Below are positions 1 through 10,223 of a stretch of DNA of 64,000 nt, one piece after another. The translations under genes and the position numbers were made by a program. Numbering within the stretch: position 1 is the first letter of the stretch; every line of letters begins with the position of its first letter. The stretch comes from Siphonodentalium dalli (taxonomy: Eukaryota; Mollusca; Scaphopoda; Gadilida; Siphonodentaliidae): contig CP136063.1 in assembly GCA_032622095.1 (NCBI GenBank), positions 203,781,934-203,845,933 on the forward strand. Direction: 5' to 3'. The notes under the pieces are model-generated. The model saw nothing but the letters and a program-made list of their open reading frames with translations. It searched no databases and had not been told where the DNA came from.

Positions 1-350
1 CTGTTCGTGATTTTTGTCCCAGAACCAAGACCAATTTGAACCAAATTTGGTGGGATGAGTCGATGTACCCTGGCAGATGTTATAATGTGGTTAGTTTTTC
101 CAAATTTAATTTTAAAATTATAAATTAAATTTTCAACAACAAAAAATTGAGCCAGGAGTAAAAAAATGTTGGCAAATATTTGACTGGGTGACCTCATTTT
201 AACAGATCTGAATGTGAGTCACCTAGGGAACATCCACACCAAATATGAACCCATTCGGTCTTATGGTTCTGGAGTGGATGTTTAAAGAATTGTTGATGTG
301 TGGATGGATGGACGAACAGCTAGATGGATGGAAGGATGAGGAGTATTGAC
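1..350. repeat. Dispersed repeat I, left-truncated, with TGGATGGA microsatellite
   Basis: The first 60 bases (CTGTTCGTGATTTTTGTCCC onward, with AATTTGGTGGGATGAGTCG and GTACCCTGGCAG) resemble 20755..20840 (CTGTTCGTTTTTTTCTGCC, AATTTGGTGTGGTGACTCG, GTACCCTGATGG). The copy begins outside the window. Bases 297-340 are a degenerate TGGATGGA repeat. Confidence 0.6.
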
Positions 351-353
351 TAA

Positions 354-450
354 AGCTCCACTGGGAGACTTGTATATATAAGAGAATGCACTGGCACATG
401 ATCTGTAATTCTGCACCAGCAAAGCTCCCAACATGAAACGGTTATAACAT
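354..450 (-). mobile_element. Family C MITE fragment
   Basis: It carries ATATATAAGAGAATGCACTGGCAC and a degenerate tail CAGCAAAGCTCCCAACATGAAA, the reverse orientation of the CATGACGGGAGCT end of family C. The rest of the element is absent. Confidence 0.7.
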
Positions 451-912
451 AGAAAACTCAAATTTAAAGCAGATCAAACAGGCATTCATATTCAAATCCA
501 GTAACTTGTACTTGAACTAGTAGTCTGGCAGAGTATTTGCAATGTTACCCTAGTACATCAAGACCAGGAACCTTTGGCGTTCAAATTTCACAACCTCAAA
601 AATGCTGATTGAAGTCACTTCCAACACATATACATGTGTTTTCTCAAAACTCTTATTTATATGGAGACCGTCAGATGGGATTCAAAGTGGGCAAGCAAAA
701 ATTTATACATATCTGTAGCTCATTTTATATCATTTTTGGTTGAGTTATCTATACCAGTATACATGTAGGTGAAGAAAACAATGAATGCCCACTTGATACG
801 AGACATTTTTCCGGCATTGTCGAGCAAATTATGACATAGGTTCCTTCCAACTTCCTGGCCCTGTACATATATAGTAATACCCTAAATAATACTCTTTAAC
901 AACAGCAGAGTG
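451..912. other. No recognised feature
   Basis: AT-rich sequence with a few ACATGTG/CATATATA motifs. No coding frame or repeat relationship was seen. Confidence 0.5.
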
Positions 913-1130
913 TACAGTAATGCCCTAAGTAATCGACTCCTTTAACCACAGCAGAATTATGGGTAACTTTTCAGGATTTAGTCGGAAATATGGCTTGTTG
1001 CCATTCATCAGAAAGCTCTCACTGAGAGCTTTCCGATGAATGGCAACAAGCCATATTTCTGACTAAATCCTGAAAAGTTACCCATAATTCCGCTGTGGTT
1101 AAGGAGTCAATTATTTAGGGCATTACTGTA
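913..1130. mobile_element. Family A palindromic MITE, full length
   Basis: TA/CAGTAATGCCC...GGCATTACTG/TA. The two arms are almost perfect reverse complements over the whole length and meet at GCTCTC-ACTG-AGAGC. The TA on both sides suggests a Tc1/mariner-type target duplication. It has no coding capacity. Confidence 0.92.
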
Positions 1131-1157
1131 TCTGACAACAATATAAACCTAAAATCT

Positions 1158-1710
1158 GTTCACATTAGGGCTGCAACGATACGGTTTTCAACGATACAAT
1201 ACCTATCATGATACACTGACGGCGATACGATACGTATCGTGATATGTTCCACCGCAGCAAGTTAGAAAGGCAAGTTACAAATGGCAACATGTAAATGTAA
1301 AGACTGAGTGGAAGATTCAATAGAGAAATTTTTTTTGTGGTCTCTGCAGTCTTATTTTATACTGGTAGTACAGAAATTTAAATGTATCCCTTAAATTTTA
1401 TGCCCATAGCTGCATCATTATTGATATCACCCAATACATTCCCTGAAGTATAATGACCTATGTACATGTGCTTGAATATCCATGCATATTTCAAAACAGG
1501 TCAGTTCTTGATAAAAATACAAATTAATAGGTTGCCAGAAATGTTGAGCTATGCATTCTGTTTGACTTCCACCTTAAAAATCCTACATCGTTAGTTTAGT
1601 TACTAGTACTGTATCGAGATACACATGACATGATACAATATGGCGTTTCGTGTATAAGTTTATCACGATGCATTGAATTCACGATGAATTGTTGCAGCCC
1701 TAGTTCACAT
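1158..1710. mobile_element. Non-autonomous hAT element with perfect 8-bp duplication
   Basis: The termini TAGGGCTGCAAC (1166) and GTTGCAGCCCTA (ending 1702) are inverted. The 8-bp duplication GTTCACAT flanks both sides (1158..1165 and 1703..1710). The TAGGGCTGCAACGATAC start is typical of hAT elements. The 537-bp interior is noncoding, with further ATACGATACG repeats next to the ends. Confidence 0.93.
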
Positions 1711-1800
1711 ATGTTCACATATACTCACCAGTGTCAAGAACAATAAATATAGAATATTATAAATAAAAATAAAACAGCCAGTTTGCTGATGGAAGTATAT

Positions 1801-1910
1801 ACAGATTGATGTGATTCACATGTGTCAGTTGGGGCCAGTCAATATAAAAACAGATTGATGTGACCCACATAATGCACATATGTCACGTGGTGCCAGTCAA
1901 TATAAAGCCC
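1801..1910. repeat. Short imperfect tandem duplication
   Basis: Two copies of a unit of 50-60 bp beginning ACAGATTGATGTGA and ending CCAGTCAATATAAA. Confidence 0.7.
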
Positions 1911-2076
1911 ATACAAGATCACAGTTTACCCGTGCAATTTCTTATTGGCTAAATCATGCATTTCTTTACAATTTTGTTGTTGTTTGGTAATAGAGTCACA
2001 CACGACTGGCCATATGAAATTGGGGTAATCCCCAGGTTATTCGGGCCTACATGTATAAAGGATTTTCCGAATGTTC

Positions 2077-2255
2077 TACAGTAATGCCCTAAATAATCGA
2101 CTCCTTAACCACAGAAGAATTATTGGTAAATTTTCAGGATTTAGTCGGAAATATGGCTTGTTGAATGGCAACAAGTCATATTTACTACTACATCCTGAAA
2201 AATTACCCACAATTCTGCTGTTGTTAAGGAGTCGGTTATTTAGGGAATTACTGTA
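2077..2255. mobile_element. Family A MITE, internally deleted
   Basis: TA/CAGTAATGCCC start and GGAATTACTG/TA end. The inner part of both arms around the tip is missing, leaving 179 bp including both TAs. Confidence 0.88.
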
Positions 2256-2605
2256 TATAAACAAGTGCACATGTTAGGATATCAATGTAGTTTTATAGCC
2301 ATGAGTAACTCTATTCTCTAACCATGTTTGAAAACATCTCCCCTTCATGTGGGCACCATTTAATTGCACAAATCAGTTCTCATTTCTAATTACGCATTCC
2401 AATACAGAACCAAGAAGCCACCTCCATGGTGGACATTTGGCACAGTACAAAAAGTTGTATTTAGCCCACAGATCAGAGTTGTGGATGAAGAACAGGCCAT
2501 TTTAATAGGGGGTACTGTGAACTAGCTAGGGTCCAGGATTTTTTTTTTCCTTCAGCGGATAGGAAGTGGGCAAATAAAAAAAACTGTCATCATGGCAAGT
2601 CTATC
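2256..2605. other. No recognised feature
   Basis: Intergenic sequence with a T9 run near 2540. No frame or repeat was recognised. Confidence 0.5.
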
Positions 2606-2822
2606 TACAGTAATGCTCTAATTAATCGACTTCTTAACCACAGGATAATTATGGGTAACTTTTCAGGATTTAGTCGGAAATACGGCTTGTTGCCATTCAT
2701 CGGAAAGCTCTCGCCGAGAGCTTTCTGATGAATGGCAACAAGCCATATTTCCGACTAAATCCTGAAAAGTTACCCATAACTCTCCTGTGGTTAAGAAGTC
2801 GATTAATTAGAGCATTACTGTA
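2606..2822. mobile_element. Family A palindromic MITE, full length
   Basis: 217 bp including the flanking TA. The tip is GCTCTC-GCCG-AGAGC and the arms are nearly perfect. Confidence 0.92.
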
Positions 2823-3096
2823 TACCAACACCTTATCGCATAAGCAACCCTATCACATAAGCAATATCGTAGCTTGACTGTTCATGGCCAGGAACCTACA
2901 TGTACGTCACTAATGTAATATCTAAACCAACGCTTCAGACGTTCGGATAACTGCTGTCTGGAACTCATGCAGTGTTTGACCTTGATATTAAGGTATTTGT
3001 TGCAGGAATTATTGAATAAGTTTACAAGCATTTTACGAAAATAAATTAAATGGTTGAGGTGTGTTTGATGTTCAAAATCGGAACACACTCGGTACC

Positions 3097-3313
3097 TACA
3101 GTAATGCTCTAAGTAATCGACTTCTTAACCACAGCAGAATTATGGGTAACTTTTCAGGATTTAGTCGGAAATATGGCTTGTTGCCATTCATCGGAAAGCT
3201 CTCGGGGAGAGCTTTCCGATGAATGGCAACAAGCATTATTTCCGACTAAATCCTGAAAAGTTATCCATAATTCTGCTGTGGTTAAGAAGTCGATTACTTA
3301 GAGCATTACTGTA
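3097..3313. mobile_element. Family A palindromic MITE, full length
   Basis: 217 bp including the flanking TA. The tip is GCTCTC-GGGG-AGAGC. Confidence 0.92.
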
Positions 3314-3421
3314 TGTTCCTTGTAAATGTCAGTTACATGTATAAATATAAATTTCTATTTTTAAACAACTTTGAAATAAAAATTCCCTTTGGACTAGAGA
3401 CTTGATTGGTGACGTACTGTC

Positions 3422-4131
3422 CAAGCCTTGAAATAGTGTTTCTGTCATTTGCAGAATGAGGTCCCCAGAGGGTGAATTTAGTGATGCTACCCCGCATAGC
3501 GGGCTAGCATCACCAAATTATCCCTCTGGGGACCTCATTCTTCTGAGGTGTAAGTATTAACTTTTTTACTCCTGGGAAGTTTTTATATCCTCTAATATTC
3601 AGAAGATAAAATGCATAATCAAGGTGACCAATGGGTGAACATCACCAACTTAAACTGGGGAAATTCAATCTGATCCTAGAACACCCATAGCAGTTGTGGC
3701 CAGGGCCTGACCCAGCCCGTTTTCGACTCCCGTATACCGGGTTTGGGCGCCCAAACAAATTGAAGGCAAAACAAAAAAATTTATTTTTTTTAAAAATTCA
3801 GGTCCCAATTCATATTATAACAACATACACAGCATTTATGTATTTATATATATTGACATAAGACATTTAAGTTTACAAAAAGATTTAAGTTTAACAGTTG
3901 GAATCATACCCCGGACCGCCCCAATAAGGGGGGGGGCACCCCTCTCATACTCTCCCCGGCTCCTGAGGTGTCCCCAAATGAAACCTGGATCAGGCCCTGG
4001 CAGCCTAAGCAGAATGAGGTCCCCAGAGTGTGAATTTGGTACTGCCAGCCTGCTTTGCGGGATAATGCTCACTAAATTCACCCACTGGGGATCTCATTCT
4101 GCAAATGACAGGCACACTATTTGCAGGTTTG
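3422..4131. mobile_element. Family B hAT-type element, long form, interrupted
   Basis: The left hairpin starts CAAGCCTTGAAATAGTG and contains AGAATGAGGTCCCCAGAGGG. It is followed by the family spacer (AAAATGCATAATCAAGG). The right hairpin is at about 4008..4131. A second element (3701..3999) interrupts the spacer. No clear 8-bp duplication is left for this copy. Confidence 0.8.
3701..3999. mobile_element. Nested small DNA element with CAGGGCCTGA ends
   Basis: It begins CAGGGCCTGA and ends TCAGGCCCTG, exact inverse termini, and contains the palindrome TTGGGCGCCCAAAC. A similar GGGCGCCCAAAC occurs in the element ending at 44641. The CAGGG ends suggest a hAT relative; I could not see a target duplication. 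Confidence 0.6.
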
Positions 4132-4135
4132 TTGT

Positions 4136-4224
4136 CAAGTCTGGATTTTTATTGTGTCTGACATTTGCAGAATGAGGTCCCCAGAGGCTTCATCTTCTGG
4201 GAAGAATCTATAGTCTCTTATTAG
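4136..4224. mobile_element. Family B fragment in the DEGS1 3' UTR
   Basis: It reads CAAGTCTGGATTTTTATTGTG, then TCTGACATTTGCAGAATGAG and the spacer block TTCATCTTCTGGGAAG. The hairpin itself has been lost. Confidence 0.7.
4148..4153 (-). terminator. Candidate polyadenylation signal AATAAA of DEGS1
   Basis: On the minus strand AATAAA occurs about 90 nt after the DEGS1 stop, inside the end of a family B transposon fragment. It is followed by TG-rich sequence (TGTGCCTGTC). It is the first such hexamer I saw after the stop. Its use is inferred, not shown. Confidence 0.4.
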
Positions 4225-4242
4225 AGAATTGTCCAAATGGTT

Positions 4243-4377
4243 TTAAGTTGTCTGAGCATGCCTTCGAATACGAGAATATGGTCCAACACTGCTGTCTGTT
4301 ATAAATCTCCAAATGACATTGACCCATGATGTGTGCGACGGCAAGTTGTCATAATATTCTGGAGCAATCTTTTTCAC
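4243..4377 (-). CDS. DEGS1: DEGS1 coding exon 3 (C-terminus and stop)
   Basis: This 135-nt exon gives 44 residues and a TAA stop (4245..4243). It begins VKKIAPEYYDNLPSHTSWV and includes GPYSRIRR near the end, corresponding to the human segment with IAAEYYDNLPHY, SW and SPYSRMKR. The acceptor is a good pyrimidine tract ending TTTCCAG. It joins exon 2 in frame after Glu275. The tail is a few residues shorter than in vertebrates. About 20 nt past the stop the sequence enters a fragment of hAT family B, so the 3' UTR is partly transposon-derived. Confidence 0.93.
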   Translation of the reverse strand: MKKIAPEYYDNLPSHTSWVNVIWRFITDSSVGPYSRIRRHAQTT

Positions 4378-4439
4378 CTGGAAAGTAAATGAAATACCTG
4401 AGCTATTAAGAGACAAGAATGGGTCATTTCACAATCAAG

Positions 4440-4625
4440 TACAGTGATGCCCTAAATAATCGACTCCTTAACCACAGCAGAATTATGGGTAATTTTTCAG
4501 GATTTAGTCGGAAATATGTTTGTTGCCATTCATCGGAAAGCTCTCAGTGAGAAGATATCGCTAGTTTGATGGCCGAGTGTTCATTTAGATGCCGAGGTTG
4601 AAGTTATCATGTCTTCATTACTGTA
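4440..4625. mobile_element. Family A MITE with a replaced second arm
   Basis: The left arm is intact from ACAGTGATGCCC to GCTCTC-AGTG-AGA. The second arm is replaced by unrelated sequence, but the terminal CATTACTG/TA is kept at 4617..4625. Confidence 0.75.
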
Positions 4626-4631
4626 TCGAAA

Positions 4632-5079
4632 CAAGCCTGGATATAGTGTCTAATATATGCTGAATGAGGTCCCACAGAGGGGTGAATTTAGTTAAGCTAC
4701 CCTGCACAGCAGGCTCGTGTCACCAAATTCACCCTCTGTGGACCTCATTCTGCTTAGGCCTCATCTTCTGGGAAGTATATATATTCTCAAATTAACATTG
4801 TTTTGGTTAATTTTTCCCTTCTGTTTAGTTTCTATCTCCCTTAATTTGCAGTTCAGATAAAATGCATAATTGAGGCAACTAATGGGTGAACATCACTAAC
4901 TTCAACTGGGGAACTTCAATCTGATCCTAGTTCTCCCATAGCAGATGGGGGGCCTAAGCAGAATGAGGTCCACAGAGGGTGAATTTGTTGATGCTAGGTT
5001 GCTATGTGGTATAACATCACTAAATTCAACCTCTGGGGACCTCATTCTGCAAATGTCAGACACAGTATATTCAGGCTTG
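4632..5079. mobile_element. Family B hAT-type element, long form
   Basis: CAAGCCTGGATATAGTGT start and ATATTCAGGCTTG end, with two hairpins separated by the family spacer (CTTCTGGGAAG...GATAAAATGCATAATTGAGG). 448 bp, diverged; target duplication unclear. Confidence 0.85.
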
Positions 5080-5164
5080 TATGCTAAGAACATTTATCAC
5101 AAATATGCGAATTTAAAATTATTGGTAAATGTTATGGCCATCAGTCCTCGTTCAATATATAGAG

Positions 5165-5700
5165 GATCTACAATGAGTCCCCAGTTTATAGCGGAATTTA
5201 CAAAACGACCCTGTAAATTAGGTCTGGACCGAGCCTTTGGCGAGGTCCAGACCTGTAATTTCCGCTATAAACTGGGGACGAGTTGTAGATTCTATTTATT
5301 ACATGATCCAAAACATCGACAAAACATACATTTTACTTAAATCAACAAATGGAACGAGAAACTAACATCGGCTTCTATAAGACATGCGATTACGTTTCAC
5401 GTAACTATTCGTTGTTTGCCCGCGTAAAGAAATAGTCCCAGATAAATAAAGACTATTTGGCGCTTTTAATGGCGTATATTTAATAACATAACTTTTCAAA
5501 TTCTTCATTCATGATAGTTTTTGGAAAAATATTGGAAGTCATAGTATTTTGAGACGTAGCGTACAGAATGTTAAAAGACGGCAAACCGGAAGTCAAAGGT
5601 CACCTGGCACTATTTCCTGTTATTAAACGAACGCTTAATATCACAATTTATAGAATGGGTTTATTGAATGGAATAAGGGTAGGATCGTGTAATAAATATC
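5165..5700 (+). mobile_element. Family E element with a 126-bp hairpin
   Basis: A hairpin (5165..5290: ATCTACAATGAGTCCCCAGT inverted at the far end) is followed by ATTTATTACATGATCC, which is inverted at 5679..5700 (GGATCGTGTAATAAAT). The whole segment has an inverted relative at 61797..62368, sharing the GCGTAAAGAAATAGTCCC and ACTATTTCCTGTTAT blocks. Confidence 0.75.
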
Positions 5701-5749
5701 TTTACTGAATAAGGGACTACCAATAAATATCTAAATAAAAATAGAGGAT

Positions 5750-5913
5750 ATCTACACTTTTTGGTTGGATATGGGAATTATCTCATGAGTGAAGACCAAG
5801 AAAAATGTATTTCCACAAGTGGCAGAGACAAGTGGCTCTGCCATGAGTGGAAATTCATTTGTTTTTGTCATCACTCATGAGATAATTACCATATCTAACA
5901 AAAAAGTGTAGAT
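5750..5913. repeat. Hairpin MITE-like inverted repeat
   Basis: ATCTACACTTTTTGGTTGGA and AATTATCTCATGAGTGA are inverted at the right end. The loop region holds a second stem (CCACAAGTGGCAGAG/CTCTGCCATGAGTGG). Confidence 0.8.
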
Positions 5914-6208
5914 GTTCTGTTTATTATATGCCCCGCTCAGTTCGTCCATGGCTCAACTCAAAAGAGTAAAAAGTGCAAATTTGTATACCCAAGCACAGCG
6001 ATGGTAATGAGGTTGTGCATATAAAATAGTTCCATTTTTTAGACAGATTGGTTGACGGATAAGGTGTCTAATATCAAGTATGTTTAACAAAAAAATTTAA
6101 TTGATCATGTCGTATTACAATTTTTTCAACTCCAGTTAATGTTAACTCATCTAGTACCGAATCACTTTTAATTTTAGCGCGGATGGATATAAGTGAGATT
6201 AATATTAT

Positions 6209-6353
6209 CCACCATGACCTGGGGTGTGGGATGGAAAAATCTCACCCGAGGGGCCAGATATTTGGGCCGGACACAAGGCTTGCCGAGTGTCTGGACCAAA
6301 TATCTGGCCCCGAGGGTGAGATTTTTCCATCCCACACCCAGGTCATGGTGGAT
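6209..6353. repeat. Long hairpin inverted repeat
   Basis: The arms ATCCACCATGACCTGGGGTG and CACCCAGGTCATGGTGGAT enclose a near-perfect stem to the centre around GGACACAAGGCTTGCCGAGT. Mirror-image ORFs on both strands here are a by-product of the palindrome. Confidence 0.88.
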
Positions 6354-6410
6354 CATTTTTCTCCCAACCCAAGACCCTCATTCCGATTTTTTGTTTTATA
6401 CCAATCTTTG

Positions 6411-6560
6411 GCACATTCCAGTAGCTTCGTAACGGTATATCTGGGGAGAAATCTGATGCGATATTCGTGATTAACTGGGATGATTTCGGTATATACCAAA
6501 GGTATATACTGTAAAAACAATGCGCATTACCCGTGCGCGCAGGGTTAATACGTTAGAGTG
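6411..6560 (+). repeat. Dispersed repeat J, copy 1
   Basis: About 140 bp starting ATTCCAGTAGCTTCGTAACG and containing GATTTCGGTATATACCAAAGG. It closely matches 19195..19345. Confidence 0.85.
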
Positions 6561-7253
6561 AAACCGACACGTTCTTGTGAAAACGACATGGATACGTCAC
6601 ACCTGCATAAATTCCGAGAAACGCGCGTATTGATATGAAGTATATACAACTGGACTAATAGTGTTTGTCATCGGAAATGACCATATCGGTACCATTAGAA
6701 AAAGAAACATGTGAATATATGACAGACAAATGTTAGTTAGATGCGTTCGACGATTTATTGCAACGATGACAACTGTTCGAATGTGGAATTATTTCGTTCG
6801 TAATTTGTGAAGCGGCTATTACCTGTTACGAAATGTGCCAGTGGTGCCAGTTTCGCTTGGGGTCTTCCGTTTGATGGAATATGTTCGCAAATTAGTCGTT
6901 TATATTTCATGTTATATATGCAACTCTGTGTCTGCAAGTGAGGTTATATTGAAGGTTTTTCGTGATTAACAGTTGAGGCTTATCTCCATTTGTATTAGCG
7001 TCCACGAATTCGTCCGTATTTATTTACTTGAAATGTGAAGCGTAACTGGTTGGTCGCCATTGTTTTGATCTGTTTTAGTTCACACAAAACATGATGACGA
7101 TTTGTTAAATTAGTTCCGGCTCTTAATTACATAGGTACAGCAGTCACGTGGGTGGTGTGAGATAGATGGTCACACATTAAACATACAACAATTCAATTCA
7201 ACTTTTGCTGCGTTTGGGCATGACAATATCTACGTTCAGATATCCTCAAAATA
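6561..7253. other. DEGS1 intron 2 sequence without recognised elements
   Basis: CpG-bearing, lower-repeat stretch. ORFs here lack family features, and none forms a plausible exon with splice sites. Confidence 0.5.
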
Positions 7254-7310
7254 ACAAAACGTGGGGTGAAGGAGAAGATCACTCGATCTTTTCTACCATC
7301 TCGGGCGCGA
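7254..7310 (+). repeat. Dispersed repeat K, copy 1
   Basis: GGGGTGAAGGAGAAGATCAC and CGATCTTTTC-ACCATC-CGGGCGC recur in reverse orientation at 49378..49434. Confidence 0.65.
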
Positions 7311-7324
7311 ACCACTCTCCTCTC

Positions 7325-7481
7325 GACAAGGACAAGGTACATGTAAATATTGAATTATTGTTAGGCCAATGCATTCTCTTATATATGCGAGGCTCCCTAT
7401 GGGAGACTCGCATATATAAGAGAATGCATTGGCACAGGGTTTTCGCAAAATTTCAGGAAGCTCCAGCCATGGAAGGGTTAA
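7325..7481 (+). mobile_element. Family C piggyBac-like MITE, right half
   Basis: It contains the hairpin GCCAATGCATTCTCTTATAT/ATATAAGAGAATGCATTGGC and ends CATGGAAGGGTTAA with TTAA at 7478..7481, 18 bp from DEGS1 exon 2. The left half is missing. Confidence 0.85.
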
Positions 7482-7499
7482 ATATTTCTATTTTCTTAC

Positions 7500-8242
7500 C
7501 TCTGGTAGTCTTGAGCCAGGTATATTAGGAAAGTCATGGTGTTCGTTGTGGTATCCCACATTAAAAGCGAAGAAATTCAACGATCCATAATAAGAATATG
7601 TCTCCGCTCCTTTTACGAACATGTAATGCTCCGAGATGAAATGTCCAGCCATAGGGTGCAAGCCCATCGCTAAAAGTGTTCCACTTATTAAATAAACGAT
7701 GGCCTTGATGCCGAAAAAGTAGAAGATCAAAGCATCAAATGATAGTTGTAAAACAAAGTTGATTATTTCCAATAATTCCACAGGTTTTGGCCGCACAAAA
7801 AGCGGCCGAAATGCATAAAAGAATGGCTGAAGAATGACCCAAAATAGTTTCGTCAATGTTCTGTTGAAAAATTTGGCTTCGATCAATGATGGAATATCAA
7901 CGTCTTTCTCCTCATCGCCTTGGTAACGGTGATGCTCGAGGTGATATTTCTTGAAAGAGATTGAGACTGGGATTCCGATCGGCAAATTCGCCACAAATCC
8001 GAGAATACGGTTGGCAAGTGGCCGAGAGTGTCCGAAAGCTAAATTATGAGCAATTTCATGAATAGCTAACGACAATGAATGATTGATCACTCCTCCGAAG
8101 CAGTATGCCAGCACGATAACAGTTACCCATGATGCACTGCAAATGAAAGACGTCATGACTAGTTGTGTGAAGACAAGTCCAATAACAGCATACTTCAGAT
8201 TTTTGTCCACTCCCATTAACTTTTTAACTTCTGGATATTTCA
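7500..8242 (-). CDS. DEGS1: DEGS1 coding exon 2 (catalytic core, three histidine boxes)
   Basis: This 743-nt exon encodes residues 28-275 of a membrane fatty-acyl desaturase. The di-iron histidine boxes are HEIAH (residues 89-93), HLEHH (128-132) and HNEHH (259-263), the last within [13 protein letters not shown]. The spacing matches human DEGS1 as I recall it. Hydrophobic stretches at about residues 46-63, 67-81, 102-122, 160-172 and 190-220 fit the family's membrane segments. The reading frame is uninterrupted. The acceptor is TTGCAG just before 8242 and the donor GTAAGA begins at 7499. The open frame continues past both splice sites, so the raw ORF (7488..8282) overstates the exon. TTAA-ended MITE halves lie 18 bp beyond the donor side and 27 bp beyond the acceptor side. 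The enzyme introduces the 4,5-trans double bond of ceramide in the ER. Confidence 0.97.
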
Positions 8243-8269
8243 CTGCAAATAGAAGATATGTTTGACAAT

Positions 8270-8396
8270 TTAATCCTTTCAAGACGGGAGCTGGGCTGGT
8301 GCAGCATTAAATATCCTGTGCCAGTGCATTCTCTTATAGGGAGCCTTGCATATTTAAGAGAATGCACTGGCTTACAAGGTCAAGGTACATGTAAAT
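8270..8396 (+). mobile_element. Family C piggyBac-like MITE, left half
   Basis: It begins TTAATCCTTTCAAGACGGGA (TTAA at 8270..8273) and runs through the first hairpin to CAAGGTCAAGGTACATGTAA. The right half is missing. It starts 27 bp outside the acceptor of DEGS1 exon 2. Confidence 0.85.
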
Positions 8397-8886
8397 AAAC
8401 ATGTACATTTCACTTCATAAAGGCTTAACAGAAGGCCGAAAGCTTGTGTGCATTTACATGTACACCAGTCTATAAATGTGTTATCATTCAATTCCTGTCA
8501 TCTTATAACATGTAAATGGGTCAATATCTGAAAACTGTACAATTTGATGTTACTACCATTGGCCCTATAATTACAGAATTGTGTGCAACGGGAGTAAATC
8601 AAATAATATTTTTTCCAGGTGACATCATATTTATAATGAATTTCAGGCAAAAACCTGGATCAATTTTGAGCTGTTGGATTTTTACAGAGCCAACTTGGGG
8701 CCATGTCATGAAATTGCTGAATGTTACTTTTCAACATTCAACACTATATAGATCATTTTTTTCCTCAAAATATAAGATAAATTCAACATATTCAATCTTA
8801 TTTGAGTCCATGAAACATGAACATAACAACTATAGCTGGAAGATGGACTTTCTTCTTTCAAACTTAAAATATAGACCGTGCACATT
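8397..8886. other. DEGS1 intron 1, no recognised feature
   Basis: A 138-residue open frame at 8516..8932 has biased composition and no motif, so I do not call it a gene. Confidence 0.45.
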
Positions 8887-9826
8887 GCACCTGTTACCAA
8901 TTTTTGTATCACTCCTGTTACCAAGAGTATAACAATGCATTACACTAGGGTGTAGAGTAGCCTTCTTGAGAAACCTGCCACCAGAGAGAAGTTCATTAAA
9001 TAGGTAATCCCAACAAAAGTTCAAAAGGCGGTGATTTGAAATCATTTCTGCAGACCGGAGCACATTGCTGAACAAATGAAGAGAGTAGGTTAATTGTTTG
9101 TCACTCCTGTTACCGCAATATCATTTCTTTCCATCATTTCCCATTTATCAGGAATATATGTTTTATATACTATATTGAGTCTTTTGTGCAAATCATAAGT
9201 CATTAGTTATCAAATCCTGGAACATTTTTCGAAATTTTCTATAAACTACCATATATGTCACTCCTGTTACTGTCACTCCTGTTACTTTTTGGTAACAGGA
9301 GTGACAGTAACAGGAGTGACAGATATGTGCAACAAACAGTTATTGCCACCACCCCTTTTTCTGGCCAGTGTTTGTCCATGTAGATCAAGAAGATAGGAAT
9401 TCAATATAAGCCATTTAAAAAAAAAAACTTATAACATTGTAAAAACCAGGTGTGTCACTCTTGTTACCAAAATGTCACTCCTGTTACCAGCGCATATTTC
9501 CATTTTGCTAAAAAATACTCATCCAAAGAAAACATTTATTATTATAATGGGATTGATACAAAGTGTAGACACTTATGCATATGTGATCAACTGGGAACTC
9601 TTGAGTTCATGGCCTACACAGTAATCAGTTTTGCACTTTTATGCAAGAAATATGCGAATTCACCCAGAGTATAGGGATTTTAAACATATTTACTATGATG
9701 AGCTTATTCAAGCTTAATTATTTCCTGGAAGTAACAAAAGGTAATAACAATAAATACATTTTAGTTGGGTGAAATGGCTGCACTTGGTGTAAGCTGATTG
9801 TTGTTTGTTAGTAACAGGAGTGACAT
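8887..9826. repeat. Cluster of a TGTCACTCCTGTTACC motif in both orientations
   Basis: Near-identical copies start at about 8908, 9100, 9256, 9271, 9452 and 9473 (plus) and 9292, 9307 and 9811 (minus). The four at 9256..9321 form a tight hairpin with TTTTTG in the loop. A partial copy (CACCTGTTACC) is at 8888. The sequence between copies looks unrelated. See findings. Confidence 0.85.
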
Positions 9827-10018
9827 GTTTTACTACCTACCTTGAGTGAGTCATGTTGCCATGGCAATGGGAATAAAATTCCAGCATGCCGAAGCAAATC
9901 CTAATTCATGGTAAGTCATCAGGTTCAACATGGAAATGTTTTTTTATGTGAATTTGAACTATGAATTTCGAGCAATGCAATCCTCCAAATTGTAGTTTTC
10001 AGATATTCACCCAAATAT

Positions 10019-10125
10019 TGTTAGGCCAATACTTTCTCTTATATGGGAGACTCGCATATATAAGAGAATTCATTGGTACAGGGTTTTTGCAAAATTTCAT
10101 GAAGCTCCAGTCATGGAAGAGTTAA
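10019..10125 (+). mobile_element. Family C MITE, right half
   Basis: TTGTTAGGCCAATACTTTCT hairpin, then GAAGCTCCAGTCATGGAAGA and a degenerate end GTTAA at 10121..10125. Confidence 0.78.
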
Positions 10126-10223
10126 AGTCATATTGTGTACTCATTTCAATGAATCTAAGTGATAAGGGAATACCAAGGAACCATGCCTCTGAAAGGGGTG
10201 AGAACCGCCCCCCCCCCCCCCCC

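Noticed and set aside
8516-8932. 138-residue plus-strand ORF
   Set aside because: Lies antisense within DEGS1 intron 1, no motif, and overlaps the repeated TGTCACTCCTGTTACC region.
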